A stretch of DNA of 64,000 nt from Pseudoscleropodium purum (lineage: Eukaryota; Streptophyta; Bryopsida; Hypnales; Brachytheciaceae), in contig OZ017803.1 of NCBI GenBank assembly GCA_963969395.1, forward strand, positions 15,190,001-15,254,000, in the 5' to 3' direction. Shown here one piece after another: positions 12,165 through 24,140 of this stretch (positions are counted from its first letter, which is position 1; the number at the start of each line of letters is the position of its first letter). The notes below the pieces were generated by a model. The model was not told where the DNA came from and searched no databases. It saw only the letters and a program-made list of their open reading frames with translations. The position numbers and the translations under genes are program-made.

Positions 12165-15059
12165 AAAATTATTTCAAAATGCAAAATAAAGTTGAATTTT
12201 TAAAAATTTCTTTTGAAAAAAAATGACGTGGTAGTCACTATGCCAAGTCATGTAGCTACTCCAAAGCAATGTGCAATCTGGGAGCTAAACTGAATGCATA
12301 GGAACTTGCGGCTCTCTCGGGGGTTGAAATCTCATCTAATGAAAAAAATTAAGGTATACTATTTTCTAGATTTTTTTGTGAGGAGGTATAGAAGAAGCAA
12401 ACTAGGTGCTTAATACAGACAAAGGCAAACCAAGTAAGAGGGCAATGAAACCTCAATCCAAAGAGTTTGTTTGAGGCAAGAGAGTGTTCAATACAAAAGG
12501 ATTTGGAAGAACACAAGTGTCGAAGAAAAAAAAGGTAGAAAGAAGAATTTATAAAACTCTGTTTACAAGTATCTCTCATTTTGAATATAAATTCAAATTT
12601 CCAAGATTTTATCATCCACAGTAAATATAAAAAAACCCTACAATTGACATCATTGTTAATATGAAAACATATGGATGTTTAGAAAAATCCGTCAAAAAAA
12701 ACACGGATTTCTTATAATGATGACGACATGTATTTCCAATAAATTTTTATTGAAAATCTTCATAAAGGTTATTACTTATAATCTTATGGCTAGGATTATA
12801 TTTAAAAACTCACTTAAAACATTCCTTTCTCTTGTAGTGAAACAAATACAACATTGCCTACAATGTGTATTCATATTGAGGTAGATTCAATGAAACACAC
12901 TACTTCCAATTTGGATCATGATTGCAACTCCTTCATGTATAAAAAATTGCAAAGTTGACTTGGATTTTACATAATATGTAATGAAATAATGAAAAGGTTT
13001 ATAGGGGAAAATGGGAATGTCAACGAGAGGTTCTAATTGTGGAATTATTAATCCAATAGTGTACATCTTGCCATATTTTAGGTAATTTAAATTCTAGAAG
13101 TCAAATATTATGCCATACACACAGTTCTCAACCGACCTTTGAGGATTAATTGAAGTTATAGATAAAGCAAAGCATTCAAGCTACAAAACAATTTGAAACT
13201 TCATTACACATGAAGATGAGCATTTTGTAAATTTGCATATCAGTGAGATGTACCACTATAAAATTGATCTTGAAGTAGTATCCCAAAATCTTGCAATGCA
13301 ATTTTTTGCTTATCTAAAAGTTAGAAACATGATTCAAATGAGTACCTTGTTCATGCATTTGTTATATTATTTATTTAGATAAGAAGACCTACTTTCGAAT
13401 CCTTTTTAGACTTGTAAAGAATGAAAACTTATAAAATTTATTGAAAATTTGTATAGCATGTGATTAAGAGGGAATTAAGGTAGATGTAAATGGTTAGCTT
13501 TCATTTCAAAAGAAATTTTTGAAAATCAATGGAAGATATACATTTTTCTTAAATTCATACAACAAACTTCAATAAATACCTTTTACTAATCTATTAGTAG
13601 ACCTTGATGGTGCCTAAACATGACCCTACAAAGAATATTTTGATTGGGCAATGCATTTGGATGTGGAAGTAGGAAGGACCTTCAAAGTGGGACAATTTTG
13701 GCAAACTTTACTGGGAATAGTGTTGGAGTAGGGAATGGAATAATTCAAGTCTCTCTATCTCAATAAAAAAAATCCAGCAACTTACACCCACATATGCTCA
13801 AGATAGCAACCACATATATTTGGGTTTTCAAGGTCGACAAAAAAGAATTCCCAACTTTAATGAATTATATATCAAGTAACCATATAATTTGAAGCTATTA
13901 ATAGTGCCATTTATGCACAAATGAAATTTGATTTTCACACTTTCATTGAGAGATTAAAATAATTGACTTCATAAAACAAATGTTGTTGGCTTTGTTGGGC
14001 ATGGTATTTTGCAAAAGTATTTTCAAAGTTGACTCCAAGAAAGTGGGAAGAAAAGTTGTGGCAACCTATGTAAGTCAAAATTGTACAAGATTAGTCATGA
14101 ATTCCACAAATTTTCCTCACAAAATGATCACAAATGAGTGCGATCAATGCTATGCAAGTCCGAGCTCTTAGGCACTTGGGGCACAAACAACTTTCATTCA
14201 TTTCAATGTATTATTTGTGCATGTTCCAAAATGAACTTACGTATGGTTATAACTATTTACAAATGAAAAATATTTTAATACATTGCATGTGTATTAGAAT
14301 TATTTATTTTGAAGAGTTTCACAAATATCATTGATAAAAATACTCCCCCATTATAAGCATGGTTTCTCTTTTGAGCGATCTTCCTTCTATGTGTCCACTT
14401 ACAAGATAATAATTTCAATTCCAAAACTAAATCTTAAGCTTACAAAGACATACTTTGAATCTTCAATATTTTTTGAAGCAATTTTTGTAATATTGACAAT
14501 AATTTTGCTAAACATGGAAGTTATCTTCATAACTTATGACCACAAAAAATGCTAATTGAGAAATTGTAGTGATGGCACTCAGTTTTCTTTTACTCATTAG
14601 CACAAGCATATTAAATATGTTTGTTAAAAAGTTATTGTATGATATGTAATTTTTAATGTTCTACGGCAACCTAGGAAGCTTAGAAATTTTTCTTAAAAAT
14701 CACTTTTATAAGAAATAAAAATAAAAATTTAGTAATTACAACATGAGAACCATTGGGATTTTAAAATATTGAAAACTGAGACATTTATTACAACACTGTA
14801 ATGTTGTCATTCTCTGTTTCTTTCAACAACCATTGGGACAAATATTTGAAAATAATTTTGCACAACTTTGAAAATTTGGGACATTTATAACAACATTACA
14901 ACCATTGAGATTGTCATTTTTCAATTCCATAACTAAATTCTTAACAATTTAGTATTTTGAATCATTCTCTAATTCTTTCTAATTACTATTTTCTCCTATA
15001 TGTTGTATAATTCTAAATGATTTGAATTTTTTTCAAGCATGTAACCAACTTGCTTTGAA
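12165..15059. other. AT-rich intergenic DNA, nothing recognised
   Basis: No supported genes. Short direct repeats around GACATTTATTACAACA / GACATTTATAACAACA occur near 14780-14900 but do not form a recognisable element. Confidence 0.55.
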
Positions 15060-15195
15060 GAGTGAACCCAAAAGATCTGAACACATTTGGAGTTTACAGA
15101 TGGATGTGCAGGTACATGTTAAAAACAACTTCTGTTGACATGTAGTCACTAAGGTGAGACTAAGGATATGGATATGGGTGGTTCGCTTTCAGGAT
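15060..15195 (-). repeat. Diverged inverted relative of 3850-4075
   Basis: Shares GGAGTTTACAGATGG, AACTTCTGTTGA and a GACTAAGGATAT-like run with the reverse complement of 3850-4075. Family unknown. Confidence 0.5.
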
Positions 15196-16360
15196 TTGAT
15201 ATTTTTAAAGAAAAGCCATACATTGGACTAAGCATATAGTTTGTTACTGAGAGTCAAAAATTGGCAGTGACATTGCTTGAGTTACAAGTAATTAGTTATA
15301 TCACAAAGCAATTTTAACATGTTCATTGTAAGTTAGAAAGACTCTCGGAGAAGTGGCATTCAAGTAGCTCAACCACGTGGAAATTTTTGAATTTATACTC
15401 GGATTGAGAGATGGGTTTAAACGAAGCACTAACCTCTGCAGGAACAGCAATGAAGTTTGCCCGCGGATATACAAGGGTCAAACGAAACAGTAGCGGGGCA
15501 AAATTTTGAGCTGCATGACATCCCCAGCTAAACAGTACAGTAGTGTCCATGGTTCCACAATTACGAACTCAAATCGGAGCTGGCTCCACCAGGTGGTTTC
15601 ATTGTGTCCGTTTTTGCATTAAAGAAATGGTAAATCTCCATTATTAGATTCGAAACACTGTACCAATACCTGCGCTCCGTGATGGCCGGGCACACGTGAA
15701 CAGTAAACTTACGCGTTCTCCGACTTTGGAGGAAGACTTTGTCGTCCTTCAACCGCGTCCCGTCTTGCCCGCCCTTCACCATCTCTTTGCTTCTTGACTC
15801 TGGAGTGCTTCGCAGGGGTCTGTCTCTGTGTTCCTGTGGGCGACCTGGTGCTTGCGATGCTGTGCCTCAGTCCTGTTGTGGTGCGCAGACGAGCTCGATT
15901 GTGTGGAAGTTGGGAGGAGGGTGTTTGTTACAGGGACTTATCTAGCGCTGTACTCATGTTTTGACGACGTTGGTTGGCTGGAGTCGTTTGATTCCTCCTC
16001 CGGGACCGCTGAAAGAGCTTGGGAGTTGAGGGTGTAAGCGTTGTTATGCGGCATCTGCAGCTGCTCGGACTCCTCGGAGGTGGTGGAGCTAGTGTTTGCT
16101 GAATTGGGTTCGCTATACATGAAGTGAAACACGTCGATCTGTTCCAGAGCACGGGTTGTGATTGTCGGTGTGTTGAAGAAACCAGCTTGGAAACGGGTCT
16201 GCTGACATTAGTTGCAACGAAGTGCTCCTCTTCTCACGCAAAGAACGCAGCGATTTGTTGGTACCAATTCATTCCTTCTTTCTCGTGTGGTAGGAGCTTT
16301 GGGGGCACAGAGATAACATGCTCATTTGGAACATGTTTGTCTGGATTGAAAAGGATTAAC
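15196..16360. other. Intergenic segment with a GC-rich, CpG-containing core (about 15680-16310)
   Basis: The core is far richer in GC and CpG than its surroundings and resembles the GC-rich leaders at 5.4 and 10.8 kb in style (GTTGGTTGGCTGGAGTCG near 15970). Short overlapping frames occur on both strands and none is convincing. It may be an orphan leader or promoter of the same gene family. No product is proposed. Confidence 0.3.
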
Positions 16361-17552
16361 CCTTAAAGGACATTTCATGTCTAAGCTTGGTCAAACTTCA
16401 TTAGATTTTTACATTAAAATATAAATTTCAAAAATATGATATTTTTCACATGTAGTAATATTTTCTAAAATTTAATCTCAATTTTTCATAATTAAAAACA
16501 TCAAATTATATTTTGTATGATTTTTTTGAAGAATTAAAAAAATTCATAGTAATTTTAGAAATGCTTAAAATAGCATGAAGTTTTTGGAAAGAACCCAAAT
16601 AATAGTGACAAGAATCATGATGTAATTGGTGTATTTGATGAGCTCACATCAAGAGAAATTTGATAGAAAAAAAATTCTGAAGTGATGTATTTTTGAGCTC
16701 TAAGATGCTATCTTCAAAGTACTTAAAAAAAATTAAAATGGAATAAAAGATAGGTTATTGGAGCTACATTTTCTTAGTTAAGCTAAAAAATATTTAAAAT
16801 GAAGAACTATGTTAAAATTCATGTTTTGACTTTCAAAATGCATGTTGGGTTTGCAATGTTCTTTAAGGATTAAAGTATGAGATGTAAGTTGAATGTATTA
16901 TATGTACATGAGTTGATTCTTTAGGGATATAAAAGATATAGAATTATGTATTTGTATCTATATTTTAAATAAGTTAAAAGACTCATTCATGTATCCATAT
17001 TCTTATATGTTTGTATTTATTTGTCATATTTTGTATGTCTTGTGGAACATGGGACAAAGTATATACACATAGTTGGTAATTTGGGGGTCGTAATACTTGT
17101 GTGCTTTTTGAGCTCATTACCATTTTGTATTTAGTGGTTGTATTCATCTTATTGAGTTTGGTATGTCATGGAGTGTATAGAAATACCTTGAATCTTTATT
17201 GTTCAAATATGCATATTAGATTTAAGTTTCTAGATTCTTGTAGTAAAACAAGAGTGCTATATTAGCTAAATCAATTCCATTATGAATCAAATGAATATGC
17301 TATTCTAATGGATATGGAATAAAAAATGCATTACAAACCCTTTTCCATCCAAGTGTTTATTATTGTTGTGTAATCAACCTAAGACCATTAGTCTTGAATA
17401 AAGTAATACAAATCCAATTGAAGTAGTTGCACATGCTACAATAAAAGTTTTTAGTGAGTAATAGAATGGTTTAGTGACTATTAGGAGAAGTGGAGAATTT
17501 CTAGCTTTGGGATATTAAATTTGTTAAAGAAATGATGATTTCAACATTTTGA
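16361..17552. other. AT-rich intergenic DNA, nothing recognised
   Basis: No genes, RNAs or complete element ends seen. Confidence 0.55.
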
Positions 17553-17989
17553 TGTTGAGGTTATATATATATGGAATAGTCTATGATTGTTCAAGGCATG
17601 TTGACTGACCTTTATAATGTAGATATTTTTCTTCATCTTAACGACTTTAATTTGGAGAAAACCTAATGATTCTTCTAATCTACTTGTGCAAATAATATCT
17701 AAATATTTTTAGAGAATACAATCTAGATCACTATCATTAACTCACACATTTTTCTATTTGTAGAAAAGATAATTGAAAGATTCAGCCTTCCCATGAAGGC
17801 AAGGCAACCATTTCCTATTTTGAGATAGTGATAGGCAACTATAGATATAAATATATGTCTGTGTGTATTGAAATCTCAACACCATCATTTTATATTGAGG
17901 TGTATTGAAAATTAATGACAATTATATCTTTGTATATGTTTGTTTTGAGTTTTTTTTAATATGAGTGCAATGTTTGTATTCTACTCTTA
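17553..17989 (+). mobile_element. Probable decayed Copia-type LTR
   Basis: The segment begins TGTTGAGG, a common Copia LTR start, and has a TATA-like run (TATAAATATATG near 17845). It ends CTACTCTTA immediately before a recognisable methionine-tRNA primer-binding site. No Copia gag-pol follows and no matching 3' LTR was found, so it is either a solo or captured LTR or a chance likeness. The left border is the weaker one. Confidence 0.45.
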
Positions 17990-17991
17990 TA

Positions 17992-18004
17992 TGTTATCAG
18001 AGTC
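17992..18004 (+). promoter_or_regulatory. Primer-binding-site-like sequence
   Basis: TGTTATCAGAGTC differs at two of 13 positions from TGGTATCAGAGCC, the usual Copia/gypsy site complementary to initiator methionine tRNA. It lies right after the LTR-like end and 41 bp before the NLR start codon. Confidence 0.5.
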
Positions 18005-18045
18005 TAAAATGTTCTTCTTGACAAATTATAGGTTGTTTCCTTAAT

Positions 18046-20913
18046 ATGGGAGATCCACTTTTTACTCCAGCATTGGTAGGGGCAATTGTGAGCTTATTGC
18101 TCAAAGACGTGATTGATGCTACCAAAGGGGCAATAAGAATCAAACAAAGTTGCAAAACTCTCAAGGTGAAGGTGGATAAAATTATACCTTTATTAGAAGT
18201 TGTTGAGAAAAATTCAATCTTGTGGGAGCAAGCTCATTCGAATTGGTTGTCAGAATTCAATACCATACTAATTAGTGCCCAAAGTATTCTAGAAGAATGT
18301 CTCGAGGAGTCGAGAGGTAGCAAGTGGGTGAGACTTTTGAAGGTGTGGCAATGGCGCAAGTTACCATCTCGCTTAAATCACATTAATGACCAAATTGATG
18401 AGGCAAGGTTGAATGCAATTCTAGCCACACTTGGTGTGAATATCCAATCTTCAAACTCAGCTCACAAGCAATCAAAATCAAAGGTCAACTTTGTGGCACA
18501 ACCAATTCCTCCATTGATTGTAGGGGTAGAGAATCCATTCAACAAATTGAAAACATCCATATTGGCTAGCTACACAAATGAAGAGCCTACTTTCCTTGGT
18601 TTGCAAGGAAGAGGTGGAGCCGGAAAAACTTTGCTAGCTGGGCAATTGAATAATGATGAAGACATCAAAGCTCTATATGGATTGGAAGGGATCTTGTGGA
18701 TTACAGTTGGCTTAGATGCTAGAATTCCAGAGTTGTATAAAACCATGGGGAAATTCTTGAATGATGGTGTATTTGAGGATGAGCATGCGCATCGCAACCA
18801 AGAAGACCAACGCACATATTTGTGGAATGCATTTGCAAAAAAGAAAGTGTTCTTAATTTTAGATGATGTGTGGGAAAATCAATGGGATCATCGAGAAATG
18901 ATGTATTGGTTGAATATTGCCTCAACTCCTGGGTCTACAACTTTGATAACAACCCGAAGTGTGACAATCCTCTCCAAAGTTCATACTGAAGCAGAAGTGG
19001 TGTTATTGCTCTCCGATGAGGATAGTTGGACATTGTTTTGTGCTCATGCATTTAAAAATGGCACTCTTCCACCAAGTATATCAAAGGACTTGGCAAGAGA
19101 GGTTTGTAACGAATGCAAAGGTCTTCCACTAGCCTTGAAAGTGATTGGCAGTGCGATGATAGACAAAAATGACACGATCGAGTGGCGTTTTGCTTTATTT
19201 GAATTGAAGCAATCTAAGCCAATATTGAATTCGACTGTGGATGAAGAGTTGTATCACCGTTTACAATTGAGTTACAATAATTTAAGGCACGATGTGACAA
19301 AACTGTGTTTTTTGTATTGTGCTGCATTTCCAGAAGACTACAAGATTCAAATTCAAGATTTATGTAAGATATGGATTACGGAAGGATTATTTGGTGTACT
19401 TGATGTGCAAAACCCAGAAGATGTAGCTATGGCTCATCCTGAAATTCTTGTGAAGCGATCCATGATTGATTGGAATTGTGAACGCGGATTTATTACAATA
19501 CATGACATTCTGCGAGATCTTGCGATCTACATCATTGATACAGCAAAACCAGATGATTTTGCATACAAATGTTGGTTTCAATCAGGGAAAGTATTGAAAT
19601 CACCTTTTGCAAAGAAGTCTTTAGAGACGATGCAAAGGATGTCATTTGTGCAGAGCAGTATTTTGGAATGGCCAAACCAACTTCATGCTCCTCATCTCCA
19701 AGTGTGTTTGCTACGAGCAATGTCTACTAGAGAGAAAGGCTTGAAAATCCCTGAGAAATTCTTTTCCAACTTGCTAGCCTTGCAATATCTAGACCTCTCA
19801 AGAAATTACTTTTATGAAAAGGCTCCAGAGTTGTGTGGATTGAAATCTCTTCTAGTTTTGGATCTAAAAGAGTGTGAATCCTTGCATGAGCTTCCAAAGA
19901 ACATCAACGAGTTGAACACTCTCCTTGTTTTGGATCTTCAAGGATGTGATTCCTTGAAAGTGCTTCCTCAAAGCATTGGAGGTTTAAAATGTCTTGTAGA
20001 GTTTCATCTTCAAAGGTGTAGATCCTTGAGTGAGCTTCCAGAGAGCATAAGTGAGTTGAGCTCTCTCATTGTATTGGATCTTCAAGGATGTAAATCCTTG
20101 AAAATACTTCCTCAAAGCATTGGAGGCTTGAAATGTCTTACAAAGTTGGATCTCCGATGGTGTGGATCCTTGAGTGAGCTTCCGGAGAGCATTGGAGAAT
20201 TGAGTTCTCTCACTATGTTGCGTCTTGGGCGATGTGAATCTTTAAAAGTGCTTCCTCAAAGCATTGGAGGCTTAAAATGTCTTATAGAGTTGAGTCTAGT
20301 AGGGTGTACTTCCTTGAGTGAACTTCCAGAGAGCATCGGCAAATTGAACTCTCTCATTGAGTTGGATATTCGAGGATGTGAATCCTTGAAAGTGCTTCCT
20401 CTAAACATTGGAGGCTTGAAATGTCTAATGGAATTGCGTCTTGAAAGGTGCAGATCCTTGAGTGAGCTTCCAGAGAGCATCGGGGTGTTGAATTCTCTCC
20501 TTGAATTGGATCTTCGAAGATGTAAATCTTTGAAAGTGCTTCCTCAGAGCATTGGAGGCTTGAAAAGTCTTACAAAGTTTGATCTTCGAGGATGTGGATC
20601 CTTGAGTGAGCTTCCAGAAAGCATTGGGGAGCTAAACTATCTCATTGAGTTGAATCTTCAAGGATGTGAATCCTTGGTAGTGCTTCCTGAAAGCATTGGA
20701 GGCTTAAAATGTCTGACAGAGTTGCATCTTCAAAGGTGTGGAGCCTTGACTAAGCTTCCAGAGAGTATTGGGGAGTTGAATTCTCTCATTGAGTTGGATC
20801 TTCGAGGATGTAAATCCTTGAAAGTGCTTCCTCAAAGCATTGGAGGCTTGAAATGTCTTACAAAGTTGGATTTAGATTGGTCTAAACCTTTGTCTAAGCT
20901 TCTAGTGAATTGA
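18046..20913 (+). CDS. Intronless CC/RPW8-like NB-ARC-LRR immune receptor (NLR)
   Basis: A single 955-codon frame. Residues 1-140 form a helical, RPW8/CC-like N-terminus. The NB-ARC domain has a P-loop GRGGAGKT at about 188, kinase-2 LILDDVW at about 270, RNBS-B TTLITTRS, GLPL (GLPLALK) at about 359, RNBS-D FLYCAAFPEDY, and an MHD variant IHD at about 485. From about 560 to the end run leucine-rich repeats of 24 residues that alternate ELPESIGELNSL and VLPQSIGGLKCL types. NLRs sense pathogen effectors and trigger cell death. The gene is intact and without introns. The stop falls inside the repeat array and similar DNA continues downstream, so the C-terminus may be shortened. It starts 41 bp after a Copia-like primer-binding site. 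Start chosen: first in-frame ATG (GDPLFTPALVG). Confidence 0.93.
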   Translation: MGDPLFTPALVGAIVSLLLKDVIDATKGAIRIKQSCKTLKVKVDKIIPLLEVVEKNSILWEQAHSNWLSEFNTILISAQSILEECLEESRGSKWVRLLKVWQWRKLPSRLNHINDQIDEARLNAILATLGVNIQSSNSAHKQSKSKVNFVAQPIPPLIVGVENPFNKLKTSILASYTNEEPTFLGLQGRGGAGKTLLAGQLNNDEDIKALYGLEGILWITVGLDARIPELYKTMGKFLNDGVFEDEHAHRNQEDQRTYLWNAFAKKKVFLILDDVWENQWDHREMMYWLNIASTPGSTTLITTRSVTILSKVHTEAEVVLLLSDEDSWTLFCAHAFKNGTLPPSISKDLAREVCNECKGLPLALKVIGSAMIDKNDTIEWRFALFELKQSKPILNSTVDEELYHRLQLSYNNLRHDVTKLCFLYCAAFPEDYKIQIQDLCKIWITEGLFGVLDVQNPEDVAMAHPEILVKRSMIDWNCERGFITIHDILRDLAIYIIDTAKPDDFAYKCWFQSGKVLKSPFAKKSLETMQRMSFVQSSILEWPNQLHAPHLQVCLLRAMSTREKGLKIPEKFFSNLLALQYLDLSRNYFYEKAPELCGLKSLLVLDLKECESLHELPKNINELNTLLVLDLQGCDSLKVLPQSIGGLKCLVEFHLQRCRSLSELPESISELSSLIVLDLQGCKSLKILPQSIGGLKCLTKLDLRWCGSLSELPESIGELSSLTMLRLGRCESLKVLPQSIGGLKCLIELSLVGCTSLSELPESIGKLNSLIELDIRGCESLKVLPLNIGGLKCLMELRLERCRSLSELPESIGVLNSLLELDLRRCKSLKVLPQSIGGLKSLTKFDLRGCGSLSELPESIGELNYLIELNLQGCESLVVLPESIGGLKCLTELHLQRCGALTKLPESIGELNSLIELDLRGCKSLKVLPQSIGGLKCLTKLDLDWSKPLSKLLVN
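19880..20890 (+). repeat. 144-bp higher-order tandem repeat encoding paired LRRs
   Basis: Within the NLR, about seven copies of a 48-codon unit occur, each made of two different 24-residue LRRs. Neighbouring units are very similar at DNA level, for example CTTCCTCAAAGCATTGGAGG recurs. That points to recent expansion by unequal exchange. Confidence 0.85.
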
Positions 20914-21250
20914 ACTCTCTCATTGAATTGGATCATTGAGAGGGTGTGAATTCTTGGAAGTATTTTTACAATCCATTTGAGGCTTGGAATGTCTTACAAA
21001 GTAGGATCTTTGAGGATGTGATTCCTTGGAAGTGTTTCTACAAGCCATTGGAGGTTTGGAATGTCTTACAAAGTAGGATCTAGAAGGGTGTAAATCCTTG
21101 AGTTAGCTTCTGGAAAACATCAACTATTTAGACTCATTTTAACAAGTTGAATCTTTGAAGATGCAAATCTTTGAAAGTCCTACCAATCATTAGTATAGGA
21201 TTGAAATCTCTTACAATTTTGAGGCCTTGTATATGAGAGTCTTTGAATTA
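20914..21250 (+). pseudogene. Decayed LRR repeats beyond the NLR stop
   Basis: LRR-unit DNA continues past the stop: GAACTCTCTCATTGAATTGGATC, CCATTTGAGGCTTGGAATGTCTTACAAAG and CCATTGGAGGTTTGGAATGTC-like runs are all recognisable in shortened form, but frames are broken. The ancestral array was longer by at least two or three LRRs. Confidence 0.75.
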
Positions 21251-23205
21251 GTCTACCAAGGGGAATTGACAACTTGAACCATTTCATATGGCAAATCCAG
21301 AAAGTTATATATCTCAAGTAGTTCTTCAAATTTGCATTAAGGCATTGAAATCTTATACATGTGGATGAAAGAGTGTAAATCTTTAAATGAGCTTCAAAAA
21401 TGTACTCATTAGTTGAATAGTCTTCAACAAAATTAGTTGCATAAACTTAAAATCCATTTGTGAGACACTTTAGAAAGGGTAATTTTTGTTGTGGATCTAT
21501 AAATTAGACTTTGTCTAGATATATGATAATGTGAATGGATAGGTGATATTTTAGGGGGGACAAAATGAACAAGATAGGATGTCATAAATGTTGGTTGCAA
21601 ATTTTTATTATCTATAGTTTGCTTTAGTATCATACCAATGAAGATATCCAATAAATCATATATAGGTTCCTCAAATGTAGACATACATGGTACATAATGA
21701 GTCTAAGTATTGGTGCTCAACAAACTCTTAGTAATGGATTAAACATTGAAGTGTCTTGACAAACCACCACATTCATAGTCATTGTTGCCTAAGTTGTCTT
21801 CATCAAGAGCTACTCCATTCATGATAGTGGAATTTAGCTCAAGTGCATCTTTACTACACTTATTTTAGCCATCATTTCTGCCCAACTCTAACTAATACAA
21901 AAACTCTAAATCCAAAGATTGTTTTATTCAGTCCAAATTAAGCAAGTTTGTAGTAAACTAACTACACTCCTCTTGTGCAAAGGAAATTTACAACACTAGT
22001 AGTTAATCACAACAACATTGAACATCACTTTTATGGATAGACAAAGAATTATGACTTCAAAGAGTATAATTTGGTTGTGTTCATCTATCTATGGGGATTG
22101 AAGAGATTGAGAAGGTACATCATGCATGTATATAACTAAATCTTCCTCTATAGTCCACCAATGCATACAAACGATCGAAACTCTAAACCTTCAGTAATTT
22201 AACAACAAAATTGGAATAAACCATGGCAACAAATTCATTTCCAAATCAATATTGATAGAATCCATGGTGAGGTTGCAACTACTTGCATATACAATCAATC
22301 CTCACAAAGAGACCTCTCAAAATTGAATCTCAAAAATTGAAATCTCGGAAACCAAAGGACTAAATTTAAAGCTCAAAAACCTAAAGTTCATCTTATATTT
22401 ATCAATCCACACAGAATTAGGAGTTCAACATCAAAAGTTTAGAATCAAATAGAGAGACACAAAATCAAGAATTCAGAATTGGATAAAGAAGTTCAAAACT
22501 TGGTCAAAATGGATAGGAGCCAACCTAGTCAATATAATGTTATGAAAAGCAAACAAATAGACAAGTGTAAGCATGTATGTATCTTCATACAAATTGGATT
22601 CTTGACAAGTTGAGTGGGTATACAAAAGTTAGTCTTTATCTTAGACCAATCAACTTAGAAATTAATCTTCATCTTGGCATACACTAAAATCACTGAGGTT
22701 TCTTGAGGGAAATCACACCTAGAACAACTCATCAATGTTCATGCTCTAGAACTCCAACATCTACCTTCTAGAACTCTAGAATCATTAGGGATTTAGGGCA
22801 GGTGCATGAGCCGATAGAGGACTTGCAAGTTAGTGGGGTTTGTAGTTTGGATTGCAGTAATTCCTAAAAAGCTAATGAAAATAAAAAAGTGCAATAGGTT
22901 GTCGTTGCTCTAGAACTCTAGAATCATTGGGGAGAGGCTCCTACCTCCAACGTCAACACTTTAAAATTCTAGAATCCTATGAAATTAGACCACATTCACT
23001 ACCATTTGCGGCATGTGTAAAATCAAATCAACAATTGTTGGAGGGGGATAATTTTTTCTTAAGAAAATTGACGGTTTGAGTTTTTTTACGTAGTAGAAAG
23101 GTGGCATGTATGGGGCTGCCTACCACTTTTGGGCTCATTGTCATTGTAATGAAGTTCCAACAACAAGTTGGCAAAATGAGAATGAGAATATTTTCTATAG
23201 AAGGT
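21251..23205. other. AT-rich intergenic DNA
   Basis: No supported gene. The short motif TCTAGAACTCTAGAATCATT recurs near 22772 and 22909, a minor local repeat. Confidence 0.5.
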
Positions 23206-23664
23206 GACTATCTTTTACTTTGAAGAAACTTCAATTTGAAGAATAAAAGTGGCCCAAATTAGGGATATTGAATGAGTTCATGAGAGTTGAATTGTTTGAA
23301 CAAGGTTGCAAAAAATAAAGAATCCACTCAGCTTGTTGATAAAGTACATATACAAAAATTGCAACCCTCTTCTATAAGCAACCTCAATACAATATGTTCT
23401 TACTTAGAGTCTACATGTTTGAGGGAGATCTTGGTAGTTGATAGTCACTTTTCCAAACACCACTTTTGAACAATGTCCAAAAGATTCAATGAAATCCTCT
23501 TTCAATACCAAACAAGAATTAAATTAAGGCAATTCAGTAATAATAACTATACTCAAATGTTTAATTAAATGCACTTAGGTGTTCATACCTTGCTACCAAG
23601 ATCCCCCTCAAACATCACCATAATCATAAATAAAGAAGAATAGCTAGAATAACCATAATTAGAA
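23206..23664 (+). repeat. Dispersed repeat, CpG-depleted copy
   Basis: Counterpart of 9190-9660. Many positions that are CG there are TG or CA here, as expected for long methylation followed by deamination. Confidence 0.75.
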
Positions 23665-24140
23665 ACATGTAAAGTAAGCTACCCCATTATGGCTAGAATG
23701 GAAGCAAGCCCATTGTGGACAAAATTGCAATGGTGGCAGGGTTGACACGATGTCTGGACGTCTGGGATGTCTGGACGCGGATGTTGTGTTCGCAACGTCC
23801 GCTGACATTCGCAATCCCGGCGGACGCAGCGTCCGCCTGTCCCCCATCCGCCCCGTCAGTCCGTCCGCCCGATCACGGCCGTTCGATCGACGCACGGACT
23901 GATCTGGTCCGCACGATCTGGGCGTCCGCCTCGGGCCGTCCGCTTTCCGACGGTGGTCGGGACCCTGCGTCCGCTAGCGTCCGTGCGTCCCGAAAACGGA
24001 TGCTATTTTGGGGCGGACGTTAAGATTCGTCAACCCTGAATGGTGGTGTACATTCAAATTCTGATATGTAAATGTACACTACCATTATAATTCTACCTAT
24101 AATGGACTTGCCCATAATGGAGTAGTTTACCTTACATAGT
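23665..24140. mobile_element. Foldback MITE interrupted by a hAT MITE
   Basis: The left arm 23665-23735 (with TACCCCATTATGG) pairs imperfectly with the right arm about 24079-24140 (with CCATAATGGAGTA). The arms are about 60-70 bp. The 302-bp hAT-type MITE plus its target duplication sits in the loop, so it inserted into an older foldback element. Confidence 0.65.
23737..24038 (-). mobile_element. GC-rich hAT-type MITE, copy 1
   Basis: Ends are CAGGGTTGAC and its inverse GTCAACCCTG, flanked by a perfect 8-bp duplication AATGGTGG (23729-23736 and 24039-24046). CAGGG-like ends with 8-bp duplications are the hAT hallmark. The 302-bp interior is very GC-rich with many GCGGACG/CGTCCGC motifs and encodes no transposase. 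It is a copy of 35327-35665 in opposite orientation; orientation is given relative to that copy. Confidence 0.88.

Noticed and set aside
23715..24023. Open frames inside the first GC-rich MITE (the same applies to 35332-35820)
   Set aside because: High GC removes stop codons; the ends, target duplications and motif repetition explain the DNA as MITEs.
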